Shown: positions 44,232 to 53,823 of the stretch, piece by piece | Layout of the letters: each line of letters begins with the position of its first letter | How positions within the stretch are numbered: the first letter of the stretch is position 1 | Assembly (NCBI GenBank): GCA_934561555.1 | Contig: CAKTGQ010000005.1 | Coordinates: 62,001 to 126,000, forward strand | Length of the DNA stretch: 64,000 nt | DNA from: an uncultured Faecalibacterium sp. | Lineage (GTDB): Bacteria > Bacillota > Clostridia > Oscillospirales > Ruminococcaceae | Reading direction: 5' to 3' | Program-made: the position numbers and the translations under genes | Notes under the pieces: generated by a model | What the model saw: only the letters and a program-made list of their open reading frames with translations | The model's database searches: none | Told to the model about the DNA's origin: nothing

Positions 44232-45902
44232 TCAGCCGCCGTACCTGTGCTCCTGCAGCATTTCCCGTGCATTGGCGCGGGAAAGCTCGGTAACGTGGTC
44301 GCCGGAGATGAGGCGCGCCAATGCCTCTACGCGGCCGTTTTCGTCCAGCGGATGGATCTCGGTATAGGTGCGCTCGTTGGATACGTTTTTCTGGATGAGC
44401 AGATGACAGTCGGCTAGCGCTGCAATCTGTGCTGTATGGGTGATGCACAGGATCTGGTGTCCCTGTGCGCTCTGGCGCAGTACCTCGCCGATTCGTCCGG
44501 CCGCCTTGCCGGACACGCCGCTGTCGATCTCATCATAGATCACGGTAGGTACAGCGTCCTTATCGGCCATTGCATTCTTGATGGCAAGGGTGATACGGCT
44601 CAGCTCGCCGCCGGACGCGATCTTGGCCAACGGCTTGGGTGCTTCACCGGGGTTTGTTGAGATGTAGAATTCAACACTGTCCTGCCCATGGCTGGCCAGC
44701 GGGCCGCGGGTATGCCGCAAAGTCATACGCACACCCGGCATATTCAAAAAGTCCAGCGTGCCGGAAATGCGGGTGTTCAGTTCCTCAAAGGCCTTCAGCC
44801 GAGTCTGAGTCAGCACCTCAGCCTTTTCCCGCGCTTTTGCGTAAAGACGCAGCTTTTCTGCCTGTAATGCGTCGTGGCGCTGCTGGGAATGCTGGATGTT
44901 ATCCAGCTCCTCCCGGGCCTTCTGCCCGAAAGCGATCACATCCTCCACCGTGCTGCCGTACTTGCGCTTCAGCCGGTACAGGAGATCCAACCGCTGTTCT
45001 ACTTCGTCCAGCTCTGCATCATTGGTGTCATAGGCATCCAGCCGCCCGATCAGGTCTGCGGCCACATCCTTGGCGTTATAGTATAAGTCAAGCAGCTGCC
45101 CGGCGGCGTCGGCGAGCGCGGGGTCTAACTGCGCAGCGGCATCCACCGCATTAGAGGCTTCCCCAAGAAGATCCACCGCGCCTGCGGCGTCATCACTGCC
45201 GGAAAGCAGCGCATAGCTTTGTGCCAGACGATCCCGAATGGCAGAGGCATTGGACAGCACCTTCCGGCGGTTTTCCAGCGTCTGCTCCTCACCGGCAGTC
45301 AGTCCGGCATCCTCGATTTCCTGCACCTGATATTGCAACAGGTCGATCTTGCGCTGTTTTTCAGCCTCGTCGGTAATCAGGGCGTCCAGTTCCCGCTTGA
45401 CCTGCACCAGTTCCCGGTACAGGGTATAGTACTCCTGAAAAACAGTGCGATTCTGCGCATAATCGTCCAAAATACCCAGATGATGTGCTGGGTTAAGCAG
45501 ACCTACGGAATCGTGCTGACCGTTGATATTGATCAGACCGCCGCACAGCTCCCGCAGAACGGCTGCTGTGGCTGGCATTCCGTTGATGCGGCAGCTACTT
45601 TTACCTTCTGCAGTGATCTCGCGGCTGAGCAGCAGTGCTTCCGAGCGTTCGTAGCCGGACTGCTCCAGCTTATCCAGCACAGCAGGCGGCACCTGCTCAA
45701 AAGCAGCGCGGATCACTGCCTTTACAGCCCCAGTGCGTACCAAATCCTTAGAGGTGCGGTTGCCAAGGATCGCATTGATGGAATCGATCAGGATGGATTT
45801 ACCCGCACCGGTTTCGCCGGTCAGCACATTCAGCCCCGGCTCAAAGTGCACCTCCGCCTTCTGGATCACGGCAACATTTTCAATTTGCAGGCTGCTCAGC
45901 AT
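44232..45902 (-). CDS. recN: DNA repair protein RecN
   Basis: An SMC-like ATPase acting at double-strand breaks. The 556 residues have Walker A GETGAGKS (about residue 33), two coiled-coil arms (about 150-230 and 290-370), the ABC signature ASGGELSR (about residue 430) and YDEIDSGVSG (Walker B). Last gene of the asp23-to-recN operon, 18 bases after argR; no clear terminator separates its end from the tyrS promoter region. Confidence 0.96.
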   Translation of the reverse strand: MLSSLQIENVAVIQKAEVHFEPGLNVLTGETGAGKSILIDSINAILGNRTSKDLVRTGAVKAVIRAAFEQVPPAVLDKLEQSGYERSEALLLSREITAEGKSSCRINGMPATAAVLRELCGGLININGQHDSVGLLNPAHHLGILDDYAQNRTVFQEYYTLYRELVQVKRELDALITDEAEKQRKIDLLQYQVQEIEDAGLTAGEEQTLENRRKVLSNASAIRDRLAQSYALLSGSDDAAGAVDLLGEASNAVDAAAQLDPALADAAGQLLDLYYNAKDVAADLIGRLDAYDTNDAELDEVEQRLDLLYRLKRKYGSTVEDVIAFGQKAREELDNIQHSQQRHDALQAEKLRLYAKAREKAEVLTQTRLKAFEELNTRISGTLDFLNMPGVRMTLRHTRGPLASHGQDSVEFYISTNPGEAPKPLAKIASGGELSRITLAIKNAMADKDAVPTVIYDEIDSGVSGKAAGRIGEVLRQSAQGHQILCITHTAQIAALADCHLLIQKNVSNERTYTEIHPLDENGRVEALARLISGDHVTELSRANAREMLQEHRYGG

Positions 45903-45920
45903 GGTTTCGTTCTCCTACGG

Positions 45921-46409
45921 TCATCTCTGCCCCACATAACGGGTCAGCTCCGAACAAATGGTCTTGGCATCGCGCTCCGAGCGCGCAACGATTAAAAAGG
46001 TATCATCACCGGAAAGGGTGCCGACAACATTTTTCCACTGTAAGGCGTCAAAAACCTCGCAGGCGGCATTGGCCATGCCGGAATAGCATTTTACCAGCAC
46101 AACGTGCCCGGCATAATCCACCCCCAAAACGGACTCGTGGAAGATGGTCTCAAAGCGCCCTTGGGTCTTGGGGTTGAAGCTTTCGTTCCGGCTGGAAACA
46201 TAGCGGTAGCCCTCGGTGGTGGCTGCCTTTACAAGGCACAACTCCCGGATATCGCGGGAAACGGTGGCCTGCGTTACCTCAAAGCCTTCGTTCCGCAGGT
46301 GCTCCAGCAGCACCTCCTGTCGGCTGATGGGATGCTCCTGCACAAGACGCAGGATCGTCTGCAAGCGTTCCGCTTTTGTTTTTGTATCTTCTTTGCGGCT
46401 GCGTGCCAT
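45921..46409 (-). CDS. argR: Arginine repressor
   Basis: A 162-residue ArgR/AhrC regulator: an N-terminal winged helix with EGFEVTQATVSRDIREL and a C-terminal arginine-binding oligomer domain ending in GDDTFLIVARSE. It controls arginine genes located elsewhere; none are in the window. Conserved neighbour of recN in Firmicutes. Confidence 0.95.
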   Translation of the reverse strand: MARSRKEDTKTKAERLQTILRLVQEHPISRQEVLLEHLRNEGFEVTQATVSRDIRELCLVKAATTEGYRYVSSRNESFNPKTQGRFETIFHESVLGVDYAGHVVLVKCYSGMANAACEVFDALQWKNVVGTLSGDDTFLIVARSERDAKTICSELTRYVGQR

Positions 46410-46429
46410 CTTAAAAATCGCCTCCCGTG

Positions 46430-47278
46430 TTATTGTCTTTTGCGCAGTTTCTGGTCAATGGCCTGAAACTGATCTGCCCGCCCAAAGGTGATAAGCTTGA
46501 CGTTCTGATCGGACAGGCGGATCTCTGCGGTGGCACCCGCCTTGAGAGGGTAACCGATACCGCCGTCACAGCTGATAAACACTTCATCATCGGCCACCTG
46601 CCCCACGCAGACATTCAGTTTGCGCTCCTGTGCAAACACCATGGCCGGGCTGGCCAGACTGTGGGGGCAGATAGGGGTCACTACGACGCCCTTGGTCTGC
46701 GAGTCCAGAATCGGGCCTCCGGCTGCCAGCGAATAGGCCGTAGAGCCGGTGGGAGTCGCCACTATGACACCATCGCCCCGGTAGTGCTCTACCAGAATAT
46801 CATCGCAGTAAATACTGAAGTCGATGGCCTGCTGCAAGCGCCCTTTGGTCACCACCACATCGTTGAGGGCGTGACCCTCCCAGCCGTCCTGACCCAGCAC
46901 CCGGGCATATAAAAGCATACGGTTGTCCAGCTGGAACTCGCCCCGCGCCACAGCGGCCAGTTTTGTTTCCATTTCGCCGATCTCACAGGTGGCCAGAAAG
47001 CCGCAGCGTCCCAGATTGATGCCAAGGATGGGTTTTGCGTACCGGAGCGAAAGATTCGCTTCATGCAGGATGGTACCGTCCCCGCCGATAGTCAGGATCA
47101 CGTCTGCACGCTCCAGACACTGCTCCAGCGGCAGATAAACGACCTCTGCCGTGCTGTTTTCTCGCAGAGCATCGCTCATCAGCACGGCTGCGCCGTGGGT
47201 CAGCAGAATCTGCGCCGCACGCAGCGCGATCTCACTGGCGGAGGTCTTGCCCGGGTTGGGCGAAATGTAGATCGTCAT
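46430..47278 (-). CDS. nadK: NAD kinase
   Basis: Phosphorylates NAD to NADP. The 282 residues contain GGDGTILHEA (about residues 64-73) with the catalytic Asp, GINLGRCGFLA, ALNDVVV and TPTGSTAYSLAAGGPI. It sits between tlyA and argR, the usual clostridial order, with short gaps (about 20-30 bases), so it is part of the operon. Confidence 0.96.
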   Translation of the reverse strand: MTIYISPNPGKTSASEIALRAAQILLTHGAAVLMSDALRENSTAEVVYLPLEQCLERADVILTIGGDGTILHEANLSLRYAKPILGINLGRCGFLATCEIGEMETKLAAVARGEFQLDNRMLLYARVLGQDGWEGHALNDVVVTKGRLQQAIDFSIYCDDILVEHYRGDGVIVATPTGSTAYSLAAGGPILDSQTKGVVVTPICPHSLASPAMVFAQERKLNVCVGQVADDEVFISCDGGIGYPLKAGATAEIRLSDQNVKLITFGRADQFQAIDQKLRKRQ

Positions 47279-47308
47279 ACCGGCTTCTCCTTTGCTGACA
47301 GCTGGGTC

Positions 47309-48112
47309 TTAGCGATCCAGCGTGGTGTGGCTTGCTGCCACCACCTGTGCGGCGGCTTCATCGTCCAGCACTGCGGGCTGGTCACTCTTTTGCACAAACA
47401 TCAGGTACTCGATATTGCCCTCCGGTCCCTTGACCGGGCTGTAATCCAGCCCGCGCACCACAAAGCCGTTTTCGGCAGCGTAGGACATGGCATTGTGTAA
47501 CACCTCACGGTGCACGGCGGGGTCGCGCACCACGCCGTTTTTGCCCACCTTCTCGCGGCCTGCCTCGAACTGCGGCTTCACAAGACAGACGCCCATGGCA
47601 TCCGGGGTGGTGATGCGCTGCGCCACCGGGAAGATGTGATGCAAAGAAATAAAGGAAACATCCACACTGAAAAATTCAATAGGCTCTGCCAGATCCTCCG
47701 GTGTGACATAGCGGATATTCGTGCGCTCCATGTTCACCACACGCTCATCCGTCCGCAGGCTCCATGCCAGCTGACCGTAGCCAACATCTACGGCGTACAC
47801 CTTCACTGCGCCATTTTGCAGCATGCAGTCGGTAAAGCCGCCGGTGGACGCACCGATGTCCATGCAGACCTTGCCGTTAGGGGTAAGCGGGAAGCACTTC
47901 ATGGCCTTTTCCAGCTTTAGACCGCCGCGGCTGACGTAACCGATATCATGGCCGCGAACCTCGACCACAGCGTCCTCCTTGATCATCTCGCCGGCCTTGT
48001 CCACCTTTTGCTGGTTGACAAAAACCACACCGGCCATAATCAGAGCTTTGGCGCGCTCCCGGCTCTGCACAAGGCCGTTCTGCACAAGATATTGATCCAA
48101 CCGAATTTTCAC
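47309..48112 (-). CDS. tlyA: TlyA-family rRNA 2'-O-methyltransferase
   Basis: A 267-residue protein with an N-terminal S4 RNA-binding domain (1-65) and an FtsJ-like SAM methyltransferase domain (DIGASTGGFTDCML, about residue 84). Family members methylate 16S and 23S rRNA cytidines. The start is GTG at 48112, overlapping the dxs stop as GTGA. Confidence 0.93.
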   Translation of the reverse strand: MKIRLDQYLVQNGLVQSRERAKALIMAGVVFVNQQKVDKAGEMIKEDAVVEVRGHDIGYVSRGGLKLEKAMKCFPLTPNGKVCMDIGASTGGFTDCMLQNGAVKVYAVDVGYGQLAWSLRTDERVVNMERTNIRYVTPEDLAEPIEFFSVDVSFISLHHIFPVAQRITTPDAMGVCLVKPQFEAGREKVGKNGVVRDPAVHREVLHNAMSYAAENGFVVRGLDYSPVKGPEGNIEYLMFVQKSDQPAVLDDEAAAQVVAASHTTLDR

Positions 48113-49989
48113 AGCTCGTTTTCTCCTTTCGTAAGGGCAGCCCGGACTGCCTGCGCAAGATCCGCAGCATCCAGACCGGTGCACTGCTTGATCTGCGGAA
48201 CAGTCGCGTGCGGCAGACAGGCCGCGTGAACAGCGCAGTGCAAAAAGCGTCCGTTCCAGCCTTTTTGCTGCAAAGCATATGCCAGATGTTCACCAATGCC
48301 ACCGGCTGCAACGCATTCCTCTGCAAATAGCACAATTTTATATTTTGACACAGATTCGATAAGTTTATCTGTAAAGGGATACAGCTTTACAAGTTTTAAA
48401 ACATCCGTATTCTGCGATGCAGCGTTCAATTTGTCGGCGGCATCCAGCAGTTCCTCCAGCTCGTCCGCATAGCTGACCAGAAGGATCTCTGCCCCGGGCG
48501 TCTGCTGCAAAAAGTCATATTCCTGCTTTGTGCAGGGATACTGTGCCAGCTTTGCACTCTCGCCGCCGCGGGGGTAGCGGATGGCCCGAGGGCCGGAGAG
48601 CGTATCCTGCAGCAAATAGTGCAGCCAGTATTGCAGCTCCTCGTAGTTGGAGGGCGCATAGACAGGGATGCCCATCTGGCTGAGGAAGGCTGCATCGTAG
48701 ATGCCCTGATGGGTCTCGCCGTCTGCGGGAACAAAGCCTGCACGGTCGATAGCAAAGACCACATTTTCCTTTAAAAGGTTGACATCGTGGATGATCTGGT
48801 CGTAGGAGCGCTGCAGGAAGGTGGAGTAGATGCACACCACCGGCAGCATTCCCTGACTGGCAAGACCTGCCGCAAAGGTGACAGCGTGCTGCTCTGCCAT
48901 GCCCACATCAAAGAAGCGCTGCGGGTGACGATGGGCAAAGAACTGCAACCCAGTACCGTATTTCATAGCAGCGGTGATCGCGCAGAGCTTCGGGTTTTGT
49001 GTTCCCTCCTGCACCAGAAGCTTGCCGAAAACGGTGGAGAAGGACTCCTTCGGCGCAACCTCCGGGTCCGGCATTCCGTCCGGGTCAAAGGCAGATACAC
49101 CGTGATAGTTGCCCGGGTTCATCTCTGCCGGCTGATAGCCCTTGCCCTTTTTGGTCACAACATGCAAAAAATACGGGCCAGACCGCTTGTAGATTGAGCG
49201 AAGGGTACGTTCCAGCTCCTCCACATTATGGCCATCTACCGGACCGATGTACTCAAAGCCCATATCCTCAAACATGGTGGAATGGTACATAGCGCGGCGC
49301 ACCAGTGCTTTGGCACTGACCAGCGACTTCTTCATTGGTGTGCCGATCAATGGCACTCCGTCCAGAAAGCTGCGCACATTATCCTTAGCATCATAATAGG
49401 CCGTAGTTGTGCGCAGATGGGTCAGATACCGCGCCAGTGCACCGACATTTTTAGAGATGGACATCTTGTTATCGTTCAGGATCACAAGCAGATTGTCCAG
49501 CCCGCCGATGTTGTTCATACCCTCGTACACCATGCCGCCGGTAAAAGCACCATCGCCGATCACTGCTACTACAAGCCCGGGCTCATGTTTGATCTTTTTT
49601 GCCCATGCCATGCCAATAGCCAGCGAAAGCGCCGTATTGCCATGTCCGGCAATAAAGGCATCGTGCACACTTTCGTGGGGATTCGGGAAGCCGGAAATAC
49701 CATCCAGCTGCCGCAAATGGTCAAACTGCTTCCGGCGGCCAGTGAGCAGTTTGTGGGTGTAGCACTGATGTCCCACGTCAAATACGATCTTATCCTTCGG
49801 CGTTTCCAGCACACGGTGCAGTGCCACGGTCAGCTCTACAGTGCCAAGATTAGAGGCCAGATGCCCACCGGTCTTGGAGATATTTTCCAACATAAAATGC
49901 CGTATCTCCGCGCAAAGCTTTTCCACCTGCTGTGCATTCAGCTTTTTAAGATCGCTGGGCTGATCGATCTTGTCCAGCAACGATTCCAT
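48109..49989 (-). CDS. dxs: 1-deoxy-D-xylulose-5-phosphate synthase
   Basis: Thiamine-diphosphate enzyme joining pyruvate and glyceraldehyde 3-phosphate, first step of the MEP isoprenoid path. The 626 residues show GGHLASNLGTVELTVALH, the ThDP motif GDGAFTGG with NDNKMSISKNVG (about residues 145-180), and the DVGMAEQHAVTFAAGLA segment with the conserved Glu. I chose the ATG at 49989 with AAGGA upstream. ispA in the same operon uses the path's products. Confidence 0.96.
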   Translation of the reverse strand: MESLLDKIDQPSDLKKLNAQQVEKLCAEIRHFMLENISKTGGHLASNLGTVELTVALHRVLETPKDKIVFDVGHQCYTHKLLTGRRKQFDHLRQLDGISGFPNPHESVHDAFIAGHGNTALSLAIGMAWAKKIKHEPGLVVAVIGDGAFTGGMVYEGMNNIGGLDNLLVILNDNKMSISKNVGALARYLTHLRTTTAYYDAKDNVRSFLDGVPLIGTPMKKSLVSAKALVRRAMYHSTMFEDMGFEYIGPVDGHNVEELERTLRSIYKRSGPYFLHVVTKKGKGYQPAEMNPGNYHGVSAFDPDGMPDPEVAPKESFSTVFGKLLVQEGTQNPKLCAITAAMKYGTGLQFFAHRHPQRFFDVGMAEQHAVTFAAGLASQGMLPVVCIYSTFLQRSYDQIIHDVNLLKENVVFAIDRAGFVPADGETHQGIYDAAFLSQMGIPVYAPSNYEELQYWLHYLLQDTLSGPRAIRYPRGGESAKLAQYPCTKQEYDFLQQTPGAEILLVSYADELEELLDAADKLNAASQNTDVLKLVKLYPFTDKLIESVSKYKIVLFAEECVAAGGIGEHLAYALQQKGWNGRFLHCAVHAACLPHATVPQIKQCTGLDAADLAQAVRAALTKGENEL

Positions 49990-50094
49990 ATTCACACGTC
50001 CTTTATGCGTTTGTTCTTTCGCTTTTTCTACCGCAGCCATTCTGCAATGCTCTGTCACAAATACAAAGCAGCTTATGCAAAAGGCCGCATTTCA

Positions 50095-50562
50095 TCACAC
50101 GACTGGGAACAAAAAGCCCACCAGCGAGCCGAGCAGCACGCCTGCCACGACCTGCAGCGGCGTGTGACCAACCATCTCCTTCAGGTGCATATTCTGCAAA
50201 AAGGGAGCGTTTTTCTCGCTTACATCGATCCATTGGGCGATCATCTGGTTCAGCACCTTTGCCTGCTCGCCGGTCTCGTGCCGGACGCCCATAGCATCGT
50301 GCATGGTGATAATAGCCACCACGCAGGCCACCGCAAAAATGGGCGAGGAGACCCCGGCGCTGCGCCCAGTAACAATAGCCATAGCACAGACGGTCGCGCT
50401 GTGTGCGCTGGGCATACCGCCATCACCCCACATCCGCTCTAACTGGAACTTGCCCAGCAGAATGAAGTTGATGATGGTCTTTAGCACCTGCGCAATGAAC
50501 CAGCTGAGGAGCGATGCGGTCAAGATCTGATTGACCGACAGAAGATTTTGAATATACTGCAT
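50095..50562 (-). CDS. Divergent PAP2 family membrane protein (DUF212)
   Basis: A 155-residue integral membrane protein of the divergent PAP2 (DUF212) family, with GDGGMPSAHSATVCAMA and the VRHETGEQAKVLN and GHTPLQVVAGVLLG motifs that resemble the three phosphatase motifs of PAP2 enzymes. It lies between ispA and dxs, so a role on a polyprenyl phosphate is attractive but unproved. AAGGAA precedes the ATG at 50562. Confidence 0.9.
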   Translation of the reverse strand: MQYIQNLLSVNQILTASLLSWFIAQVLKTIINFILLGKFQLERMWGDGGMPSAHSATVCAMAIVTGRSAGVSSPIFAVACVVAIITMHDAMGVRHETGEQAKVLNQMIAQWIDVSEKNAPFLQNMHLKEMVGHTPLQVVAGVLLGSLVGFLFPVV

Positions 50563-50581
50563 ATCTGTGTTCCTTTTTTCT

Positions 50582-51463
50582 TTAGTTTTTGCGCACCAGA
50601 AGCTGTTGTGCCAACTGCTGCAGGAAAGCTGCCTTTTCACCAAAATGTTGTTGCAGATCATCACAGATCTGCTCGTTCAGCTTTTGTGCCAATGCCATTG
50701 CACCGTCTGCTCCGTATAGCGTGACGAAGGTGGTCTTGCCGTTTTCACTGTCGCTGCCGATGGGCTTGCCCAGCTGCTCCGGGGTGCTGGTAACATCCAG
50801 CACGTCGTCCACGATCTGGAACACCAGTCCCAGCCCGTATGCGTAGGAGGCCAGTATCTCGCACTGCTGCGGCGTTGCACCGGCTGCGGCGGCGCCCATC
50901 TGGACGGCGGCGTTGATCAACGCACCGGTCTTGTTGCGATGGATAAGGCGCAGCTGCTCCTCGGTGGCAGCCAGCGCTTCATATTTCAGATCCAGCTCCT
51001 GTCCGTAGACCATACCACGGCTACCTGCACCTGCGCCCAGCGCACGGGCGGCTGCCACGCAGATCTGCGGCGCAGCGGGTGCGTTGGCAATTACTTCAAA
51101 AGCCTCGGTCAGCAGCACATCACCGGCAAGCATCGCCGTGGACTCACTGAAAGCCTTGTGGCAGGAAGGACGCCCTCGGCGCAGATCATCATTGTCCATG
51201 CAGGGCAGATCGTCGTGGATCAGCGAGTAACAATGCAGCATCTCCACAGCTGCTGCAAACTGTGCGGCAGCCTGCATCTCGCCGCCCAGCATATCACAGA
51301 CGCTGAGCGTCAGAATTGCGCGGATGCGCTTTCCACCGCCCAGCAAACTGTAACGGGCGGCTTTGCACACCTCCGATTCCTCGGGCAGAAAACGGGCACT
51401 GGCTGCATCTAGCGCAGCCGTAGCCTGCAACAGATATTCCTGATATTGCGCCTTGTATTCCAT
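50582..51463 (-). CDS. ispA: Farnesyl/geranyl diphosphate synthase
   Basis: Condenses isopentenyl diphosphate with allylic diphosphates. The 293 residues have the first Asp-rich motif DDLPCMDNDD (about residue 85), GGKRIR, and the second, DDVLD (about residue 225). The ATG shares one base with the xseB stop (TAATG). Product length (C15 likely) is inferred from the short-chain type of first motif. Confidence 0.95.
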   Translation of the reverse strand: MEYKAQYQEYLLQATAALDAASARFLPEESEVCKAARYSLLGGGKRIRAILTLSVCDMLGGEMQAAAQFAAAVEMLHCYSLIHDDLPCMDNDDLRRGRPSCHKAFSESTAMLAGDVLLTEAFEVIANAPAAPQICVAAARALGAGAGSRGMVYGQELDLKYEALAATEEQLRLIHRNKTGALINAAVQMGAAAAGATPQQCEILASYAYGLGLVFQIVDDVLDVTSTPEQLGKPIGSDSENGKTTFVTLYGADGAMALAQKLNEQICDDLQQHFGEKAAFLQQLAQQLLVRKN

Positions 51464-51693
51464 TATTCTTCCTCCTGCTCCTGCGGGGTTTCTACGGTCT
51501 CGGCGATCTTTGCATTGATTTCCTCGATTTGCAGCGATGTTTTTTCCAGCGTTGCGTGACAGTACTGCATCAGGGAGGCAGCTTCCGCATACAGCTTGAC
51601 GGAATCTGCCAGTGAGGTATCCTCCTGCTGCATCTGCGCAAGGATCGCGTTTAACCGATCCATTCCTTCTTCAAAGCTTTTGGGTGCTCTCAT
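51463..51693 (-). CDS. xseB: Exodeoxyribonuclease VII small subunit
   Basis: A 76-residue helical protein that binds XseA to form exonuclease VII. The family pattern SFEEGMDRLNAILAQMQQEDTSLADSVKLYAEA is clear. It starts inside the 3' end of xseA (23-base overlap) and ends at the ispA start, so it is tightly coupled both ways. Confidence 0.94.
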   Translation of the reverse strand: MRAPKSFEEGMDRLNAILAQMQQEDTSLADSVKLYAEAASLMQYCHATLEKTSLQIEEINAKIAETVETPQEQEEE

Positions 51694-52894
51694 TGATCTC
51701 CTCCACCGTTTCCACACGGCATCGTGCCTGATATTGTCGGCTGCGCACACAGATGGTCTGCTCCGGCCGCAGCTGCTCCACGGTGCAGATCTTCCCTTTT
51801 GTATCGGTCACAAGGGCATAGCCACGGGCCAGCACACGGTATGGATCCAGCGATGCCGCCAGTGCAGCCGCGTGCTGAATCTGCATATATTTGCCGCTCA
51901 TACGCGTTTTTTGCTGCATCTGAATGGCCTGCTGCATCTGTTGCAGACGGCTTGAATACTGCCGTAAGATTTTGTCCGGTGCATTCCGTTCCAACAAAAA
52001 GTTGTATTGTTCCAGACCATTATAGCACAACGCGAGCCGTTTTTGTATATTTTTGTGAATATTTTCTTCAATATTTTCAAAAATGCGCCGCTGCTCCTCC
52101 CGATCCGGCACTGCAAGCTCTGCGGCAGCGGACGGCGTGGGTGCACGTTGGTCGGCCACAAAGTCCAGAAGGGTGTAGTCGATCTCGTGCCCAATAGCAC
52201 TGATCAGCGGCGTTTTGCAGCGAAATGCTGCCCGGGCGATTTCCTCGGCGTTGAACACCCACAGGTCTTCCCTGCTGCCGCCGCCCCGGGCCACGATGAT
52301 CTCGTCCACCCGCCCACTCTGATCCAGCGTGCGGATAGCGGCGGCGATCTGCCGGGCGGCCTCAAAGCCCTGCACCGTTACCGGGCACAGCAGCAACCGG
52401 ACAGATGGCCAGCGGCGGCTGATCACATTGCGGATATCCTGCAATGCCGCCCCAGTTTTGCTGGTGACGACACCAATACATTTGGGGTATGCAGGCAGTG
52501 GCTTTTTGTGCGCTTGATCGAACAGACCTTCCTTTTCCAGTCGGGCCTTCAGCTGCTCCAGCGCAAGCTGCGCCGCGCCCAGACCATCCGGGAACATCTC
52601 ATTCACATAGATCTGAAACGCGCCGTCCCGCTCGTAAAGGGTGGCACGGCAGCGCACCACCACCCGCATTCCCTCCTCCGGGCGAAATGCCAGACGGCGG
52701 GCATCGGTGCGGAACATGACTGCCTTTACACTGCAAGCCTCGTCCCGCAGAGAAAAGTAGCAGTGTCCGCTGCGGGCGTTCTGCACAAAGTTTGCGATCT
52801 CACCCCGCAGAGCCAGATCAAACAGGCCGTCGTTCACATCCAGCAGTGTTTTGACATAATGGTTCAGCTCTGATACCGAGATCACATCAGCCAT
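51671..52894 (-). CDS. xseA: Exodeoxyribonuclease VII large subunit
   Basis: Catalytic subunit of exonuclease VII, which degrades single-stranded DNA. The 407 residues have an N-terminal OB fold (ISVSELNHYVKTLL...), the nuclease core with VVTSKTGAALQDI and ARGGGSREDLWVFN (about residue 205), a coiled coil (about 270-350) and a small C-terminal domain. It overlaps its upstream neighbour by 13 bases. Confidence 0.96.
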   Translation of the reverse strand: MADVISVSELNHYVKTLLDVNDGLFDLALRGEIANFVQNARSGHCYFSLRDEACSVKAVMFRTDARRLAFRPEEGMRVVVRCRATLYERDGAFQIYVNEMFPDGLGAAQLALEQLKARLEKEGLFDQAHKKPLPAYPKCIGVVTSKTGAALQDIRNVISRRWPSVRLLLCPVTVQGFEAARQIAAAIRTLDQSGRVDEIIVARGGGSREDLWVFNAEEIARAAFRCKTPLISAIGHEIDYTLLDFVADQRAPTPSAAAELAVPDREEQRRIFENIEENIHKNIQKRLALCYNGLEQYNFLLERNAPDKILRQYSSRLQQMQQAIQMQQKTRMSGKYMQIQHAAALAASLDPYRVLARGYALVTDTKGKICTVEQLRPEQTICVRSRQYQARCRVETVEEINESTQKL

Positions 52895-53823
52895 AACCCG
52901 GCCTCCCGCGCAGCAAGAATGGACACGCCAATGGCGTTATCACTGGAATACTGCCCTGGCACAAAATAGACCTGCGGCAGACGCTGCTGCACCCATGTGC
53001 GGATGATATCGCTGCTCATTACGCCACCGGCACAGACCACCGGCAGGCCGGGGTATTCCTTCTGCGCGGCTTTTGTCATACGGACAACGGTATCCGCCAC
53101 GCAGAGCAGGCAGTACTTGCAGACGTATTCCGGCGCTTTACCGGCAGCCAGCAGGGCGTTGCACTGATTTTCCAGCCCGGAAAGGCTACATTGCAGCCCC
53201 TTTACGCTGGATTTTGGGCGAATTTCTTCCGTGCACTGCGCAGCAAGGCGTGAGACCTCAGCGCCTGCGGGGAAACCAAAGCCCAGCCGCACGCCTACGC
53301 GATCCACCGCCTGACCGGCGTACAGATCGGTACTGGTGCCAAGGGTGGTGATGGTGCGCACCTGATCGCACAGCAAAAGATCCGTGGTGCCGCCGGAAAT
53401 ATGGAACAAAAGCACCTTCTGGGAGAACAGCGCCTCACCCTTTGCTGCATACAGCGCCGCTGCAGCGTGACCCTGCTGATGGGTGGTGTAGATCAGCGGA
53501 ATATTCCGCGCCGCCGCAAAAGCAGTCGCCGCGCTGACACCCGCCAGAAAACAGGGCATATAGCTGCCATCCACCGGGCGCGGTTTTTGCGAAACGCCTA
53601 CGGCATCTATTTTTGTCAGGTCGAATTCCTGCGCCAGCTCCTGCAGCATCTCCGGCAGAGCCGCCGTATGATGGAACAGCGCATCGCTCTGCCGCAGACC
53701 AAGCTGCCCGGCTTTTACGGGCAAAAAGCGCTTTTTTGCACAAACAACCTCCCCGGCTGTATCAAAAACTGCCAGAGAGGTTGCATAGTTGCTTGTATCG
53801 ACCCCGAGCGTATAACGGCTCAC
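52882..53823 (-). CDS. TsaD/Kae1-like paralogue (M22 family)
   Basis: A 313-residue ASKHA-fold protein related to TsaD, the threonylcarbamoyl transferase for tRNA A37. It has the N-terminal GVDTSNYATSLAVFD, the metal pair in THQQGHAAAAL (His-x3-His, about residues 115-119) and the C-terminal VCAGGVMSSDIIR. It differs from typical TsaD (about 340 residues, HMEGH) in length and in the Gln-Gln between the His residues, so it is probably a paralogue of unknown role. It lies between nusB and xseA, overlapping both. Confidence 0.82.
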   Translation of the reverse strand: MSRYTLGVDTSNYATSLAVFDTAGEVVCAKKRFLPVKAGQLGLRQSDALFHHTAALPEMLQELAQEFDLTKIDAVGVSQKPRPVDGSYMPCFLAGVSAATAFAAARNIPLIYTTHQQGHAAAALYAAKGEALFSQKVLLFHISGGTTDLLLCDQVRTITTLGTSTDLYAGQAVDRVGVRLGFGFPAGAEVSRLAAQCTEEIRPKSSVKGLQCSLSGLENQCNALLAAGKAPEYVCKYCLLCVADTVVRMTKAAQKEYPGLPVVCAGGVMSSDIIRTWVQQRLPQVYFVPGQYSSDNAIGVSILAAREAGLWLM

